Positions 48,548 through 62,782 of a stretch of 64,000 nucleotides of DNA are shown piece by piece. The first letter of the stretch is position 1. Every line of letters begins with the position of its first letter. The notes below the pieces were generated by a model, which saw only the letters and a program-made list of their open reading frames with translations, ran no database searches and had not been told where the DNA came from. Made by a program: the position numbers and the translations under genes. The stretch is from Tetranychus cinnabarinus (lineage: Eukaryota > Arthropoda > Arachnida > Trombidiformes > Tetranychidae), in NCBI GenBank assembly GCA_022266195.1, contig WHVY01000001.1, positions 19,344,001 through 19,408,000 of the forward strand. The letters run 5' to 3'.

Positions 48548-51500
48548 CCCAAACAAAACATAATTATGATCTCGATTCTCAATTTTTTGATTCTTAAAAA
48601 ATCAATTATTTTCTGCCTGTGATCTCAGTTCTCTTTATGATCAAATCTTGATAAACTTCTGAAAGTTACGTTCTTTGTGAGATTCTTTGTTTAAGTCAAC
48701 TTATATTTGAATATTAAAAATTCAAGATTAAACAATTACACTAAATGTTTGTATGAAAATGAATGAATCTGATTCACAGACGAATCAATTTTTTATCACA
48801 AAAATCATGTTCATTGAGTTGAAACAAGTATTTTCTTGATCAACTAATTCATTTGTTTCTTCATCATTCATTAATCTTCAATATTTTCAAAGAAACATTT
48901 TCATCTCATTTTCATCTTCACTTGTCAAAACATGTCAAGTACAAGATTCACAGAATCACAAGTTTCATTGTACGCTTAATGTAATTGAATCAATCTTTTA
49001 ATGCATTTGATTAATAATTCATTTACAGATACATTAAGAAATGGATTGTTTTCCCTTCAATTGTTAATCATTTACAGCGACAACTTTTTTCCAATCAATT
49101 TAATCATTAGTCAATTTTCATTGTTGCATTTCATCATTTCGTCTGTTTATTCAATTTCATTGCAGTCGAGTTTAAAGTTTAATTTACTTTGCATGATCAA
49201 TAAATCAATAGATTGTTGCTCTTCAAATTATTTTCCTTTCCATTTCCATCGTGATTCTCATTATTAATATCATTCCTTGTTATGCCAAGATTTTGATAAC
49301 ATTTTCAATTGTATTTAATATTTGCTCAACTCTTTTCCAACCTTATTTTTGTTCAATCTATTATTAGCCCTTCTTTTATCCTTATTTTTGTCCATCACTG
49401 GAAATGACCATTAACGTTTATCTTTATTTTATCTACGATTATTATTATCTTTTTATTAGTTTCACTTAAGTGTTTAATGTTTACCGGAATCATTTTACTT
49501 TTAACAAAACTGAGAATCGGTAAAAATAATAAAAAATCCAACATCGATTCAATGATATTTATTGTATTAAAAGGAGTAGGAATTAGTTTCTTTTATTACA
49601 TAAAGAATAAAAGTTTCAAGTTTACATTGTTTTCATCTGGAAACTCAATTAAGACAGATTTAATTCTGATCTTTAAATTATTGCTTTTAGTCTACTTTAG
49701 TCTTGTTTCCACAATTGTTGTTTACTTACATTCCAGTCTATTCCGAGTTGAGAGACAATTTTTTTATCGTTTTTCGATTAACCGATTGTATTAGCAAAAC
49801 GATACAAGATTAATGCTCTTCCATCCTGAGATAATTCATGATCAAAGTAATTAAGTTCAACATGAGCTTAAAAATAATCCGAGTCCAAGTTTGGGATTTC
49901 GGATTGGCGAAGCATTTATGCTTTGAATAGACACTGATAGCTTGTAAGGTTGAGTTCTGAGTTGAGTTTATTCAGAGTTTTTGCTCTTTAAAAGTTCTTA
50001 GTTTTTTTTGTTTGTTCATGGAAGGAACGAGTCGCGATTTGCATGAATTCAGTGTAAAGTTGTCATTCAATCTTTATTGGTTGCACAGTAACCTGAAAAA
50101 ATTTGATCATTTCCGTTCATTTTGACCTTTTGGTGATTGGCTTGTGCAATCGTTCAAAGTCAAAGTGAATTTTGAAGCAACTTTTTTTTCTGAATATTTC
50201 AGCAAATTCATTCATCTATCTATGGTTGCTTGAGGAACACTAGAAGCTTAAAAAAATTCACAACAATCTCAGGCTATGAAAACTTTACACTGTTTGGATA
50301 AACAGAAATGACAATTTCCAAATAAGCAATGATGAAGCAAGATAACCTGAATATGTTATACACTCGGAATTAATATTGATAATAAACTTATCCTCAATTC
50401 TCGAGAAATTTCATTGCTCTAGTTAATTGAATTCTTGACGAAAATAGATTAATCCGATTTCCAAGTATTGTCGAATGATTTGGAAAAGTAAATGAGATTT
50501 TCTTTATTAATGTTTCAAGATTCCAACATGACACAAAGATCGAATTACAATAGTCTGATTTATCAGAGAATGAAAAGTTCTTTATTTCAAAATTTTTCTC
50601 TGAGATCAACTTTTCGTCGAAAAAATACGGACAAAAACGAAAGTCTAGTCTATTTCGCAAAGCATCGGTTATTCATCTCATTGAATTCATTTCATAAAAG
50701 TTTCAACATTTGCTATTCACCTTTAAATCGGTTGAATGATTTTGAAATTTTGTTGATAACTGAAAGGATTAACCTGTTTTCATGGTCAATTTCGTAGACG
50801 AAATGTCATCAATAATAGAGAGTTATCAGATTGACCAACTGTCAACATCTAATCCTGTTTGATCAAGCCAATTATTGACCTGAAACTCGCATGAATGGTC
50901 TTAAGTTAATAAAGCTGCTTAAATGGTAGACAAAGCATAATTAGAAATGCAATTTTAATGCAAACCATTTGGGTAACTCAAAACTCAATTAAATGTCTGA
51001 TCTTGTTGATGGTTAAATAGCTTGAAATTAATCCAATTTATTAGTTGAATCACAGACATTCCTTGGACGCTTCAAGGCAAATGAAAAGCCAAAGATAAGT
51101 CGAGACTGAATCGAAGGAAATCACTGAAGATATAAAAAAATGATTTTCTCATTCCGTTTCATTCTTCATCCATCATTACAAGATTACCTTTTAGTTTACC
51201 ATTTGTCATTTTCATGATTCGATGATCCAGCTTTTATTCCCTCATCTTGAATCTAAACAAAAATCCAAATGAAAACCATTAATCAAATTAATTGTCAATT
51301 GTTATAAATCCAAGTAAATTATCACCTTATCAATTCACCTCATCATGGAACATGGAAAGGTAAAGAGAAAGATTAACACCATTTTATCCTTTTACCAATA
51401 TTGAACAGTTGAACATTTAGAATGGGGAACAAAAAAGAAGAGAAAAAAATCAGATAATTCAAGTTGCTCATGAAAATGGTTATCTCATTAATTTGCTCAA

Positions 51501-53899
51501 CAAATTCATGAGAAACTTTTTCTTCTTCTTTAATGAAAAGAAAAAGAAGGAACGAAAAATCATTAAAAATCAATCAACTTTCACCAGTTCAACAATTGAT
51601 TTGTTACAATGTTATCAATGTAAACAGGAAAATGTTGAAAAGCCCTGAAACAGATTCAAATTTGGTTTGCCTTTAAAATGAAGGCTGGGAGTGAATTGAA
51701 ACTCCCAGGATATTTATCAATAAGTTTGGGTGAATGTGAATAAACTCATTTTTGTAATTATTTTCACTTGTTTTCACTTCTCATTGTTTCTCAAATAATA
51801 AATAATGTGCTCATTCTGATTTAGTTAATTACTTTGCTTCTCACCCTTTAACAGTTTATTATTCATCTTGGATGAATACCAATGGGTGGAAATGTTTAGG
51901 TGGTGATAGTTCATTAAATGGAACAAGAAATTTCGCCATTCATTAGCCACAGAATTTTCAATCATCATCATCATCATTTACTATTCTTGAATCTTTTTTT
52001 CTCTTCTCTTCTCTTCTCTTTTTTGTTTCACACTTTTTTCCCTTCTTGCTGCTGATATAAATCATTTTATCATTCCCTTGATTCCCTGATGATGATAGAG
52101 TAATGAAACGCAGTCTGATAAACAAGCTTTAAACCCAAGAAATTATAAGAAATTGTTACACTTGAATAACTTTTTTTTTCGCTCCTTTCAATTTCGTTTT
52201 CCTGGTGAAATTAAAATTTTCCCATTTTCATGATAACATCCAATCGTAAAATGTTTTCCAAACTTTCAAGAAACAATTTATTGTCTAGCAAATTTAAACA
52301 TGATTTGCAAGTTAAAGCCAGGCTTTAATTTATCATTACCGTTCAACACCTACGTTTTCAATTTTGGTAAAAAGTTCAGACTTGAAATGAAGGTGAAAGT
52401 TTCAAAGATTTCTTGACTGTCTGTACAGGGCGTTTTCAAGCCATTAATCATGTCTCACAATTGGTTATACAGAGTCCAGATTTTTCCCTGGAATTTTGAG
52501 AATTGGACAAACTCATGTTCAGATTTTCATCGTTATTGCGATTATGTTAATCAAAGAATGAAACAGTTGGCTGATTTTCCACCAGAATAATTTATCCGAC
52601 AATATTGTGCTGAAGGACAATAGAGAAGGTTCAGCTTGAAATTTTCAATCTTTGATTTGCCAAAGAAACTGGCGCTTAAAAAAGCTAAAATGATAGCGAT
52701 GAAGAAATGCTCATCCCAGAGCCAGACTTTAATATTTACTTTACTTACTCATAACTTTTGACACAATAAATCATTATTTCAACTTTACTCCACTTCACTA
52801 AGTCTACCCTTGGGAATCATTCTGACCCATCTTAACTCGAAGGTCAATTTTCAAGATTCAACTTCAGTTCAGTTGTTTCTGTAACTGCCAGTCACAATTA
52901 GGATAATCTTTTGCAGCAAAATTCCCATCTCAATTTGATCGAAGCAAAATGAAGAGTAAAAAGTATCAGATAAAGTTTGGATAAAGTTTTCATTCCATTG
53001 ACATTGAAAAAGTTCAACAAATTGACATGTAAACTAATTCAGCAATTAGACTGCAATTAAACTGATTCAGCTCATTAAAGTGTCATTTGCTTCATTCATC
53101 CTAATCAATATTAAACATTTGCTAATTCAATTGATTCCCATGTTTTACCTTAACCTTAATTATCTTTTATTTTGTCTCATCTCATATCCTAATTACACCA
53201 ATTAACTGAATCACACTGAATGTTTAATTATAATTGATCATTAAAAAGACAGGCAACATTATCAAATTGATTTAATAAGCCAAAAGATTGCCATTTAATT
53301 AGAATCGCCAGTCGTTCAATTGCTTTCATAAGATTGATAATCAAATAATTTGCCTAAAATATTGATACAGTCAAATGGTTGCAATTGAATTATCGATCGG
53401 AAAAAAAGTTGCAATGAAACTTTTTAACTCTTCATGATGCACTAAAAGTATAAGACTTGAGTATTGTTCAGTTTCCATTGAGAACATGGTTCATCTTTGA
53501 TTCCATCTCTACTTGTTAATATCATTATGATTTTACTAATATGAAGGAATATAATTTATTATTATTATTGTAATGACGATTCAATGTTATCTGTATCTTG
53601 CCTTTTCTTTGCGTTTACTTTTGTTTACTAAATGTATGTCTTTGTGTGAAATAGAGTAAATATTGTCTTGATAGTTAAGACATTTTCTGGATTCACTTTC
53701 TGATTGAAATTAATGATTTATCCTTTACATGGGAAAAGTGAATCAACCATTCTTCACTTTCACCATTCTTTTAATCAGTCAACTTAGATTGATAATGGTG
53801 AATTAAAGATACATTTTTCCTTCCTATTTCTTCTTCTTCTTCCATCAATTATCTCCTGTCATCAGTTAACAATTAATTTCTGTCAATATCATATCTATA

Positions 53900-54370
53900 T
53901 TAATTACTTTCCCACCATTCCATTGATTTCATCATTAAGCCAAAATAAGTCATTACTTTAGTCCAATATGAAAGCGTCAAAAGTGTGAAATTGAATTGCA
54001 ATGATTGCAGATTCGAACGCGAAGAAGAATCTCGATAAATTGAATAGTTTTCAACGCATCGAACGAATGCATTTGTAAAAGCCTCAAGCTGATCTTCATG
54101 AGCTTCCCAAATGTAAGGTAAGCACAGCAATTGTGTCGCTTTACATCCTCCTTTGTAGAGCATCCACTCAAGCTGGACGATAGAAATCAATTCTGAGTTC
54201 TTCATGGGACGTTTGCTAAACACGAGATGACGAGCTGTAGTCTTGAGTTTTTTTCAAAAACCAGGCCAAGAATACCGAACTGGTCTTTTTGTGTAGTTGA
54301 TGTAACAAAACTTTTAATGCTACTTTTTGAGCTACGATCAAAACCTGGAAACTTGTCATTGCAGCGACTA
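53900..54370 (-). pseudogene. Degenerate coding-like relic, family unknown
   Basis: On the minus strand one frame reads AAMTSFQVLIVAQKVALK and on to about 54234, where it stops. A second frame takes over from about 54230 to 53900 (QLEWMLYKGGC, CLPYIWEAHEDQLEAF, KSMEWWESN). Base composition is less AT-rich than the surroundings, with Trp, Cys and Met present, as in real coding sequence. I recognise no motif. An old gene or transposon relic with at least one frameshift is the likeliest reading. Confidence 0.3.
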
Positions 54371-57300
54371 ACTGTTGCTAATTATTGTTGACAGAAAGTT
54401 TTTTGTTTCATTTGAAATGTTCCATTTCTAAAGGTTAAACTAAATATTCTCGAGTGGATGAACTATGATTTTTTCATTTCAAGTTAATGGTAAAGTTTCA
54501 AGTGAAAGACTGTAAATCAATACGTTTGGTCAAATATTTAATAGTTGACCAATTTTGTTGTGAAATTTTGTTGCCTTTTCTCTTCCCTCATGGATGATTG
54601 ATGTTGTCAAATCAACAAGATTGAAGATGAAAGAAATGCGAAATGAAAGTTTAGTCAGGAAAAACAAACAAACAGGTAAACCCATATGCCAATTGAATTG
54701 AATGGGATTGAATGAAATGGAAGAATCAAAGTTGAACAAAACGAATCTCAAAGTTTACAATGTTACTCTTTATCAATTCCTTCTTCTTCTCTCCACCTTA
54801 TTTCAAAGTTTGACTTGAAAACTATTGAGTTATCAAAGTCCAGTTAACACTTGGAATAAAGTTCAAATTTCGTGAGGAATCAATTTTTTCTACCTTTCCT
54901 TTCATCTCATCCAATAACTGCATCAATGGAAACGTATTATTTCACATTATACCTTTACTCTGGTTTCAATCTTTTTTCTTGCTTCTGGTCATCTTGACTA
55001 GTCAAACAGATTTATGTATCCAGAAAAGGTATTCACACAACTGACCAGACACAAAATATTCAGTTGAAAGATCATCTTTGTGTTTCATTCAGTCAATATG
55101 GATGCATCTGAATGGATACAAAAAGAGAAGAAGATGATGAAAAAAGAAGGAAATCAAGTGCAAAGAAATGATGAAGCTAAGTGAAATAATAATATTGTTA
55201 ATGATATTAAGCAAAAAACAAATAGATTGTGAAAGGAAAAAAATTGTTTACTAACTGCCCACACAATATCAATACATGAGTTTATTTGGTTATTGAATGG
55301 CCAATGTAATTCTCATCATGTTTTACCCATTTATTTTCATGTTTACACTCATATCTTTCAACAATATTAATGAGTAAAATGTATTCTTTTACATGATCTC
55401 TTGTCCAATATTTACATTCAGTCCACCTTTAATCACATTTCCAATACTCATAGATCAATAGAGGGACGTCAGAAATACACTTGAAAATGCAAAGTTAATT
55501 TCAACCTTTAGATGCTTTCTATTGATTCACTTTTAATTTTAACCTTTAAAAGTGATTTTCTCAATCAATCCATGCCTTTCGTCAAGCTTAAAGACATCAA
55601 TACCTTAAGATGATTATTTGCATAACCCGCTACAAGTAAATGTCTGCTTGAGGAACAGGATTTCCGAGCTGGTAAAAGATGTCAAACACAAAACCAATGT
55701 ATTTAGCACGCAATCAAATTGGTCCTCATGTGTGACTGGACACTAGAGCTGGTTAGTCCAACTCTTGCAATCAAACTTTGCTGAAACTTTGCAAATCTCT
55801 TCGTCGAAAATGTTTCGTCTCAACATCAAAGATAAAGTAACCGAGTACGTAAAGTCATTGAGTTTGAATTGAAAAAGTTTACATGGAAATGAAATGTTCA
55901 ATTAGTCATTTATCATTGAATAGCTGAGGAGTTTTTGTCTTTCAACAACTTTTGTCTTTTCTTGTTGAATTTAATAACTGTAAGTTTTGCTTTGACAGTT
56001 TTGGAAGAAATAATTTTTTGAAGAAAAAATTTCTTAACAATTTGCATTAATTTCCGTTAACTTAATGGACTTGAGATGAATGAGGAGAAAAGAAAATTGT
56101 TTTATCAAAAATATACTTTAATTGAAAATTAGGTGAAGCATGTTAAAGAAATTTCATCTCTTTGTCAACATGGATTGATCATGATTTCAGCTTGAATGAG
56201 AAGAGAAAAGACACATTAATTGTCTCTATTGAACTCATTGAATTTCAATTGCATTGCCCTCAAGGCGACTGTTCAATTAATGCTTAACTTAATGAGGCTG
56301 ATAATAGGCAACAAACCAGACTGATAAGCAATAAATTCATCGAGATACAGTTTGCTGAAGAAAGTAATGAATAGTTTCATGAAAAGTTTCAAGTATAATT
56401 ATGAAGAGCAACGTTAAATTTATGCAATTTTCTGTTTGTTGTTGCCTGGTGTGAAACATTATTAATAGTTAAAGGTGCAGCGAAAAGTCAAAGGTGAAGA
56501 GTTTCAAGTTTCAACTGAGAGAAAAATTGAGTCGATAAAAAGCCAATCTTGAGCTGAACACATTATCTTGGTTCATTCGTTTTCAATTGATTGAACATTG
56601 GCAAATCAAGGGAAACATTTTGAGCTGTTAAATAAGGTTGACATTGGGTCAACTTTAATCAATTTCAATTGAATTTCTCTTCACACAAACCTTAAATGAG
56701 CTTATTCAGGTAAATTTGAATGGTCAACCATTTATGCTCGAATCGCCATTTAAATCGTATTCTGTTTACACGATTCCAAGGATAAAGGTTTTGTTATCAA
56801 TACGAAAGGCAATGATTTTCAGAATCACTTGATCAGCCTTTGAGGGATAATTTCAATTTTCAAATTGAATCCATTTCGAATTGAAAACTCATTTTTCGCT
56901 CAAATTTATTTCACTTTAAAGTAAATCATTTTCATTGAATTTTACACTGAATCAGCATTAGATAGCAAAAGATATAAAGAATAATTTTTGGTCTGAAATT
57001 CAATGAATAAATGATAAAGAAAATGATTCCTTCTGAAAATCTTTTGTTTCGTTAAAATTTAAATGCATTTTTTAAGCCGATTCAACCGTTGAAAGGTCGA
57101 ATCATGGATTTTATCTAAAATAAAAAATTTCTTTTTCTCTCAAAATTGGAAAATTGTAATTTCAAAAATATCAAAGCACCAAGAATCAAATTTTATCGAT
57201 AAAATATTAAATTGCTACTTTGATCTTTTTGGAAATTGATGAAAAAATTGATTCCAAGTGCATTTGTTTGTTCAATTTTGCACCAACAGTTGGAATTATC

Positions 57301-60300
57301 TGTTTAACCAATTTTCGCCTTGTTTACCGTCATTAATCATGAATATTTCATGCCATTTTCAGCCTTGAATCAATAAATTATCTTCACACTTGCCAGGTAA
57401 TTGGGAAAAGTTTTAAGTCTTTCATTGAATAAAGTTAACAACATTGGGTGTAATGATGAGCCAAGCGTATTTATTAATCTAAAGCAATATTTATTGACGA
57501 TAAACCTGAACAAATAGTCATTATAAGAGGCAAATAAACATGGCAATTTTCACAATTTAATTTCCTTTTCGATTCATTGGAACATTTTCCAAGAGCTAAA
57601 AAAGTTTAATCGATTTTCCGACACATTATTGAAACATGGTTTCAACTTGAAATTTAGAGTTCATTGTACAGATGTTTTTCGTTGCTCAGTTGATGGTTGA
57701 AATTTTTTGACCTCAACCAGGGTAAAGTATAATTAAAAAAGACATGATAAAGTTGAGAGAAGCAAGTTGAGAATGATATTAAAAGACATGATAAGTTATT
57801 GCTGAATTTAATGAGATTACAGGAATGGCAAGAGATGAAACTAATGACTGCTCTTGATTATGTTGGAATCAGGAAAGTAAATGAACAAAAATGTAGAGAT
57901 ATTTGGATTCCTAAATTTTGACTTGATCAGTGAGATAACATGATAAATGAGTTGTTCAGTGAAAAGGACAAGAATAGTTTACGTAATTATCAAAAGTATG
58001 ATTTCAAGTGAATGTCGGAAAGCATTGATTTTCACAGTTTCAGCAAGAATATCATTGGTTATTCGAAAGGGTTTTCAAACGAAATTCATTTTAGATTCAG
58101 AGAAAATTTCTATCAAATATTTAATTCTAAAATGTTAAATTCTGATCAAATTGCAGTCTTATTTTTGTAATTGGATCATCGTGCCTTCCTTTATTGCATT
58201 TACAATGAAAAAGTCTCAATGAACTAATCGCGCTAAAATGTAAATTTACAAAACGTTCAATGTTTTCATCGATTTGCCTGCCGACTATTTAGCAAGATTA
58301 ATTGCACCTGCGAAAGTGGAGATAATTTAAAAATTTTGAGAATCAGCTTCTCAGATATCAATGAGTGTTGAAAATATTTTCATCTTTAATCATAAATCAT
58401 CAATGAAATGACAATATAAATCCAGTAAATCTTTCAAGTAAAAGTTCATTTTCTTTCATCCTTCTCATTTCCATGATCATATTTACCCGCATCATAATCA
58501 ATATTTATTTTGAGAAGCCAATTCTTTCTCCAACCAATGAAAATTGTTTATCATTTTCATATCAATAAGTCAAATATTTTTTTATTCAAAGTTCCAAGTC
58601 TTTAAAATTACAAAGTTTATAATGAGATTGAATTTATTCAGACAGAGGTTGGTTAAAATTTAATGATTGCAGGTGATGCTTGATTGATCTTGAATATTGT
58701 TGAATAGACTTGAATAAAACTTATTTTTCCCTGATTCGGTAGTTTCAATGTTACTTTAACGTTACCTTTATTCACCTCTTTTATTGGTTTCAATATCATG
58801 AGAAAGGATTAACATTGATTAGTTCAATTGAAATGAAACTTTTGTTGCTTTGATTAGCCAAATATCATTGGACTTGTTACAAAACAAGTTACTGCAAAAG
58901 GAAACTTTACTTGGTTTTAATGAGCAAGCAAAAGGCATTTGATATTTATCATGAATCAAGTGAAAGATTACTTTTCATTCATCACTTTTACTTTGCTCAA
59001 ACCAACTTGTTCATTCATGTTCATTCAATGAAAACTCCAATTTCTTTCTTTTCCCTCTTAACCCATTTTGCAACAAAAAGTACGGTAATCAGCAAATTTG
59101 TTTCATCATTCATGATACTCGATGCTAATCAATTGATTATGGGAGTAAAATTTATCTTAAACTGACGTGGAGGCATGAAAGTGCATTTTCATTTCTTGGA
59201 CACAATTGCTTTGCAATGTTGATCAACCATTAAATAGAAACTTTATTTCAAAGTGATAATGAGGTTAAAGAGTTGAAGTGATGTTTCATTGAGTAAAGAG
59301 TTTGATCAAAGTACCATTTAACAAGTATCAATAAGGGAATAGAGTAAGTTGATTCAACTTGAAAGGTTAGCTCGTCTAGGTTGACTCGAAGAGATGTAAG
59401 TTGCCTTGTAAGTTTGATGGTTGATCGTCAAAAATTGAAGAATCGTCACAAGTTGACTGACGAAGAGCAATTTTCAATCTTTGATTTTAAGTCATTTCAG
59501 GTTAAGTTTCATCGAAAATAATTAGAGTAAGGTTGGACTTTTTAAGCGATTTGAATACCAATAGATAGAGCTGAAAAAGCGCATCAAAACAATTGAGTAT
59601 CAGTTAGAGTCATCACGTGATCACAAAAGATGTATCCAGCTTAAGGATTTATTGCCAGCGACAGTCAAGATCATTGTTAAATCGCAATAAATCCATAACA
59701 TCTCTTTATCTGATCTTAATCGATCCCAGCAAAATTCTGATCACCAAAAACGACAGAAAAAGGTGGCATATCAAATGACCATTGTACACAACAAACAAAT
59801 TGTCAAGCTAACAACAAAAATGAATGGTAACCTTTTAACTGGTATACAAGAATCCAAGAAGACTTGAAATTAAAACGGTGCCATTGGAAAAATGATAATC
59901 AATACAAAAATATTTGTCTTGACCAGTGACTGCAACTACTAGACCCGTTAACAAAGTTTGGATAATCGATTTATAGAATGGATTTTCGATTGAAATTCAG
60001 TGGAAATGATGAAATTCCAATTGATTCAACATTTAATTGATTAAATTTAGCTGTTGAATGTGACTGAATTGTCATGAAAGTGAATAAATTAGTTTTTTTA
60101 GCTGTTTCGCATCCCTTTCATTTCCTAAATCACGTAAACTGAAACTCATGCAAATGGTGGAAAGGTGAGGAAGCCAAAAATGCATATTCTAGTTGAATGA
60201 AATTATACAATCAATAAAGATTCATTATCGGTTGAATGGGCATAATTTAGTTTTCAAGATGAAGAAGCAACTATACTAAGGCAAGGTGTACTCATTGAAA

Positions 60301-62754
60301 GATAAAATAGAAGGCAAAAAAATGAAAGTAAACATGAGAAGCTGAAAAAAGTTAGAAAAAAAAGTATTCTGATGAAAGAATGAGAAAAAAAAGCTGAATC
60401 AATATGGAAAGATTGTTAACAGGGAAAATAACCATAAAAAACATTGGAAATTGATGAGTGTTGAAGGTTGGAATTGAAATGATTTTTTTTCACCTTCAAT
60501 TGAAAACGAGTTTAACGAGCAATGAAGAGGATCCAGAAGAGCGTGAGATTAAATGAATCTGCAAAAATCTCACAATGAACTCGTAATTTTCAGTCTTTAC
60601 CATTCACTCAAGATTCACCCAATTACCATGAAGAGTTGTCATTAAAATGAAGCCTATTCCAAACTGCATTCCAATAAATATATTTTTTATACTTTTCATT
60701 GTTCTCAAGCTAAACATATTTAAATTAATAAATTGCATTCCCTTTCCCATCCAATTTATTATCCACTTTAACCAATCCTATTTAGCTGTAAATAGCTTTC
60801 TAATGCTGCAAGAACAAAATAATTTGCAAGAAAAAACAAAAAAATATTTTCCTTTTGTTTTTTATTCTTGACTCCCTGGTTTCCCCTGAGGTTGATAATA
60901 ACTAACAATATAAACATTGTCATCAGACGATCATGATGATAGTTATTTTCTCATTATTATTATCTGCTCTTCTTAATCCTTTTTTTTCACTTTTTTGCAC
61001 TTCTCTTCTGTCTGAAACTTCTTATTCAGTTCAATTGTGTTCAACTCTTTTCACCACCTTTATTAAGCTTTCTGTTTGATCCGCAATTACACCCAGTGAT
61101 CATGGTGATAAGATGAACCGAAAATGAAATTATTTTTCTTTCCAGAATCTGGAAATCGCAGGAAAAAACGAATGATTTAACTGATTAAAAGGTTGAGTTA
61201 ATACTTTAATAAGATTGACTTGTGCAGGGAGTTTCAGACGATTCTGATAACATTCACAAGTGTAAAGCATCTGATGTGGCAGCAAATTATCATGGAAGCT
61301 TAATCAAGTAGAGAAATGATAAAAATGTAAAAGTCTAATATTTCAGAAAAGCGATTAAAATAAATGAACAAATTCTCATGAATTTTCAACTTTTTTTCTG
61401 CAAATATTTTTCAACAACGCTTTTTATATCAATTATTATGAAGGTTAAATGAACTTTAAATGTGTTTAAAGACATAAAAATCTGGTCAAAGTTAATTGAA
61501 ACTCGCTGTAATGTTGATTTGACGTTGAAAAGTTGATCATTATTTACGATGATTACTTTGATTAAATTATTATTAGCAACTTTTTCTCATTAAATTTTCT
61601 TCCCTTCACTCCAATCTATTTATTCGGTTAAATGCCATTTTTTATCCAAAACATTTTCTCATCTTATTTATCATTTGATGCTATTTTCAAGTGAAAAGCA
61701 GTAACAGTGAAAAGACAAAAATTAGAAAATCTTTTCATTCCAAGATTCGACCAAATTTTTCATTCACTTTTTAAAATAAACTCGACCAGAGAAGTAAAAA
61801 AGGAGCAAAAAAGTTACATTGTATAACCTAACAAGCAACTAGCCATTTTCATGCACGATTTCATCCAAGCTCAGTGTTGACAATTAAAATGGTCACAAAA
61901 CTTTTGAGCAATCACTCTCGATATGAAAGGCAACAACTAATGAAGTTTCAAGCATTAATTTGATCTTCATTTCCAAATAAAATTGCGAATAAAAATCATC
62001 AACTCAATCTCGAATTATCCGTTTCTCCTTTACTCCCATCAGCTTATCATTTCATTATACATCAGAATCTTCATTATATCCTGAAATGATGATTTCAAGG
62101 TGAAAAAAGAATAAAGAATTTTGAGTAAAAACAAAAAATCGAACGTGTAAAAAGTAACATTTACTGTTCATTTCAGTTCATTTTGTTTCTTTTGCTACTC
62201 TTTTGTCACTCTTGTTTGTTCATTTTGACATTTTAGGTTTTCTGGTTTTGTTGCATTTCTTGCCTTAAAACTCTTGGCATAATAGGAAGACACCAAAAAA
62301 AGAGTGAAATTTGTCAAATGGTGAAACTGGCCATGAGTTTGTCTGTCAAGATACATTTTGATCAATTGGTTAACCATTTGAGTCGTCCTTTTTTCTGAAG
62401 CAAAAAAAGTGATTTCTCAACTGAACCTTTGTTTCATGGGTGCAAGTTGCATGATGTATCATTGTAAAGTCTTTTCAAGTTATTGATTCAAGTCGAGTTC
62501 ATTTAATATTTTCAAAAGTTTACGAAGCTCATCGAGAGAGGAAAAAGTCTCAACAGTCGATCAATGAGTCTGAATTTTGTGTTTTTATTTCTCTTCTCGT
62601 TTAATATTAATAAATTGAAAACTCGAGTTGATTGAAAAAAGTTATGTATTTGGGTTCAATTATTTCAATTGTAGGACAACCTTCATCAACTATACTTTGC
62701 CATTTTCCTAATGATGATACAGAATGTTACATCTTTTCCTCCAGAATCAAATTC

Positions 62755-62782
62755 TGATGATGATGATGATGATGATGATGAT
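62755..62782. repeat. (GAT)n microsatellite
   Basis: About nine GAT units. It encodes an Asp run in a 74-codon plus-strand frame that is otherwise unremarkable and not called as a gene. Confidence 0.9.
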
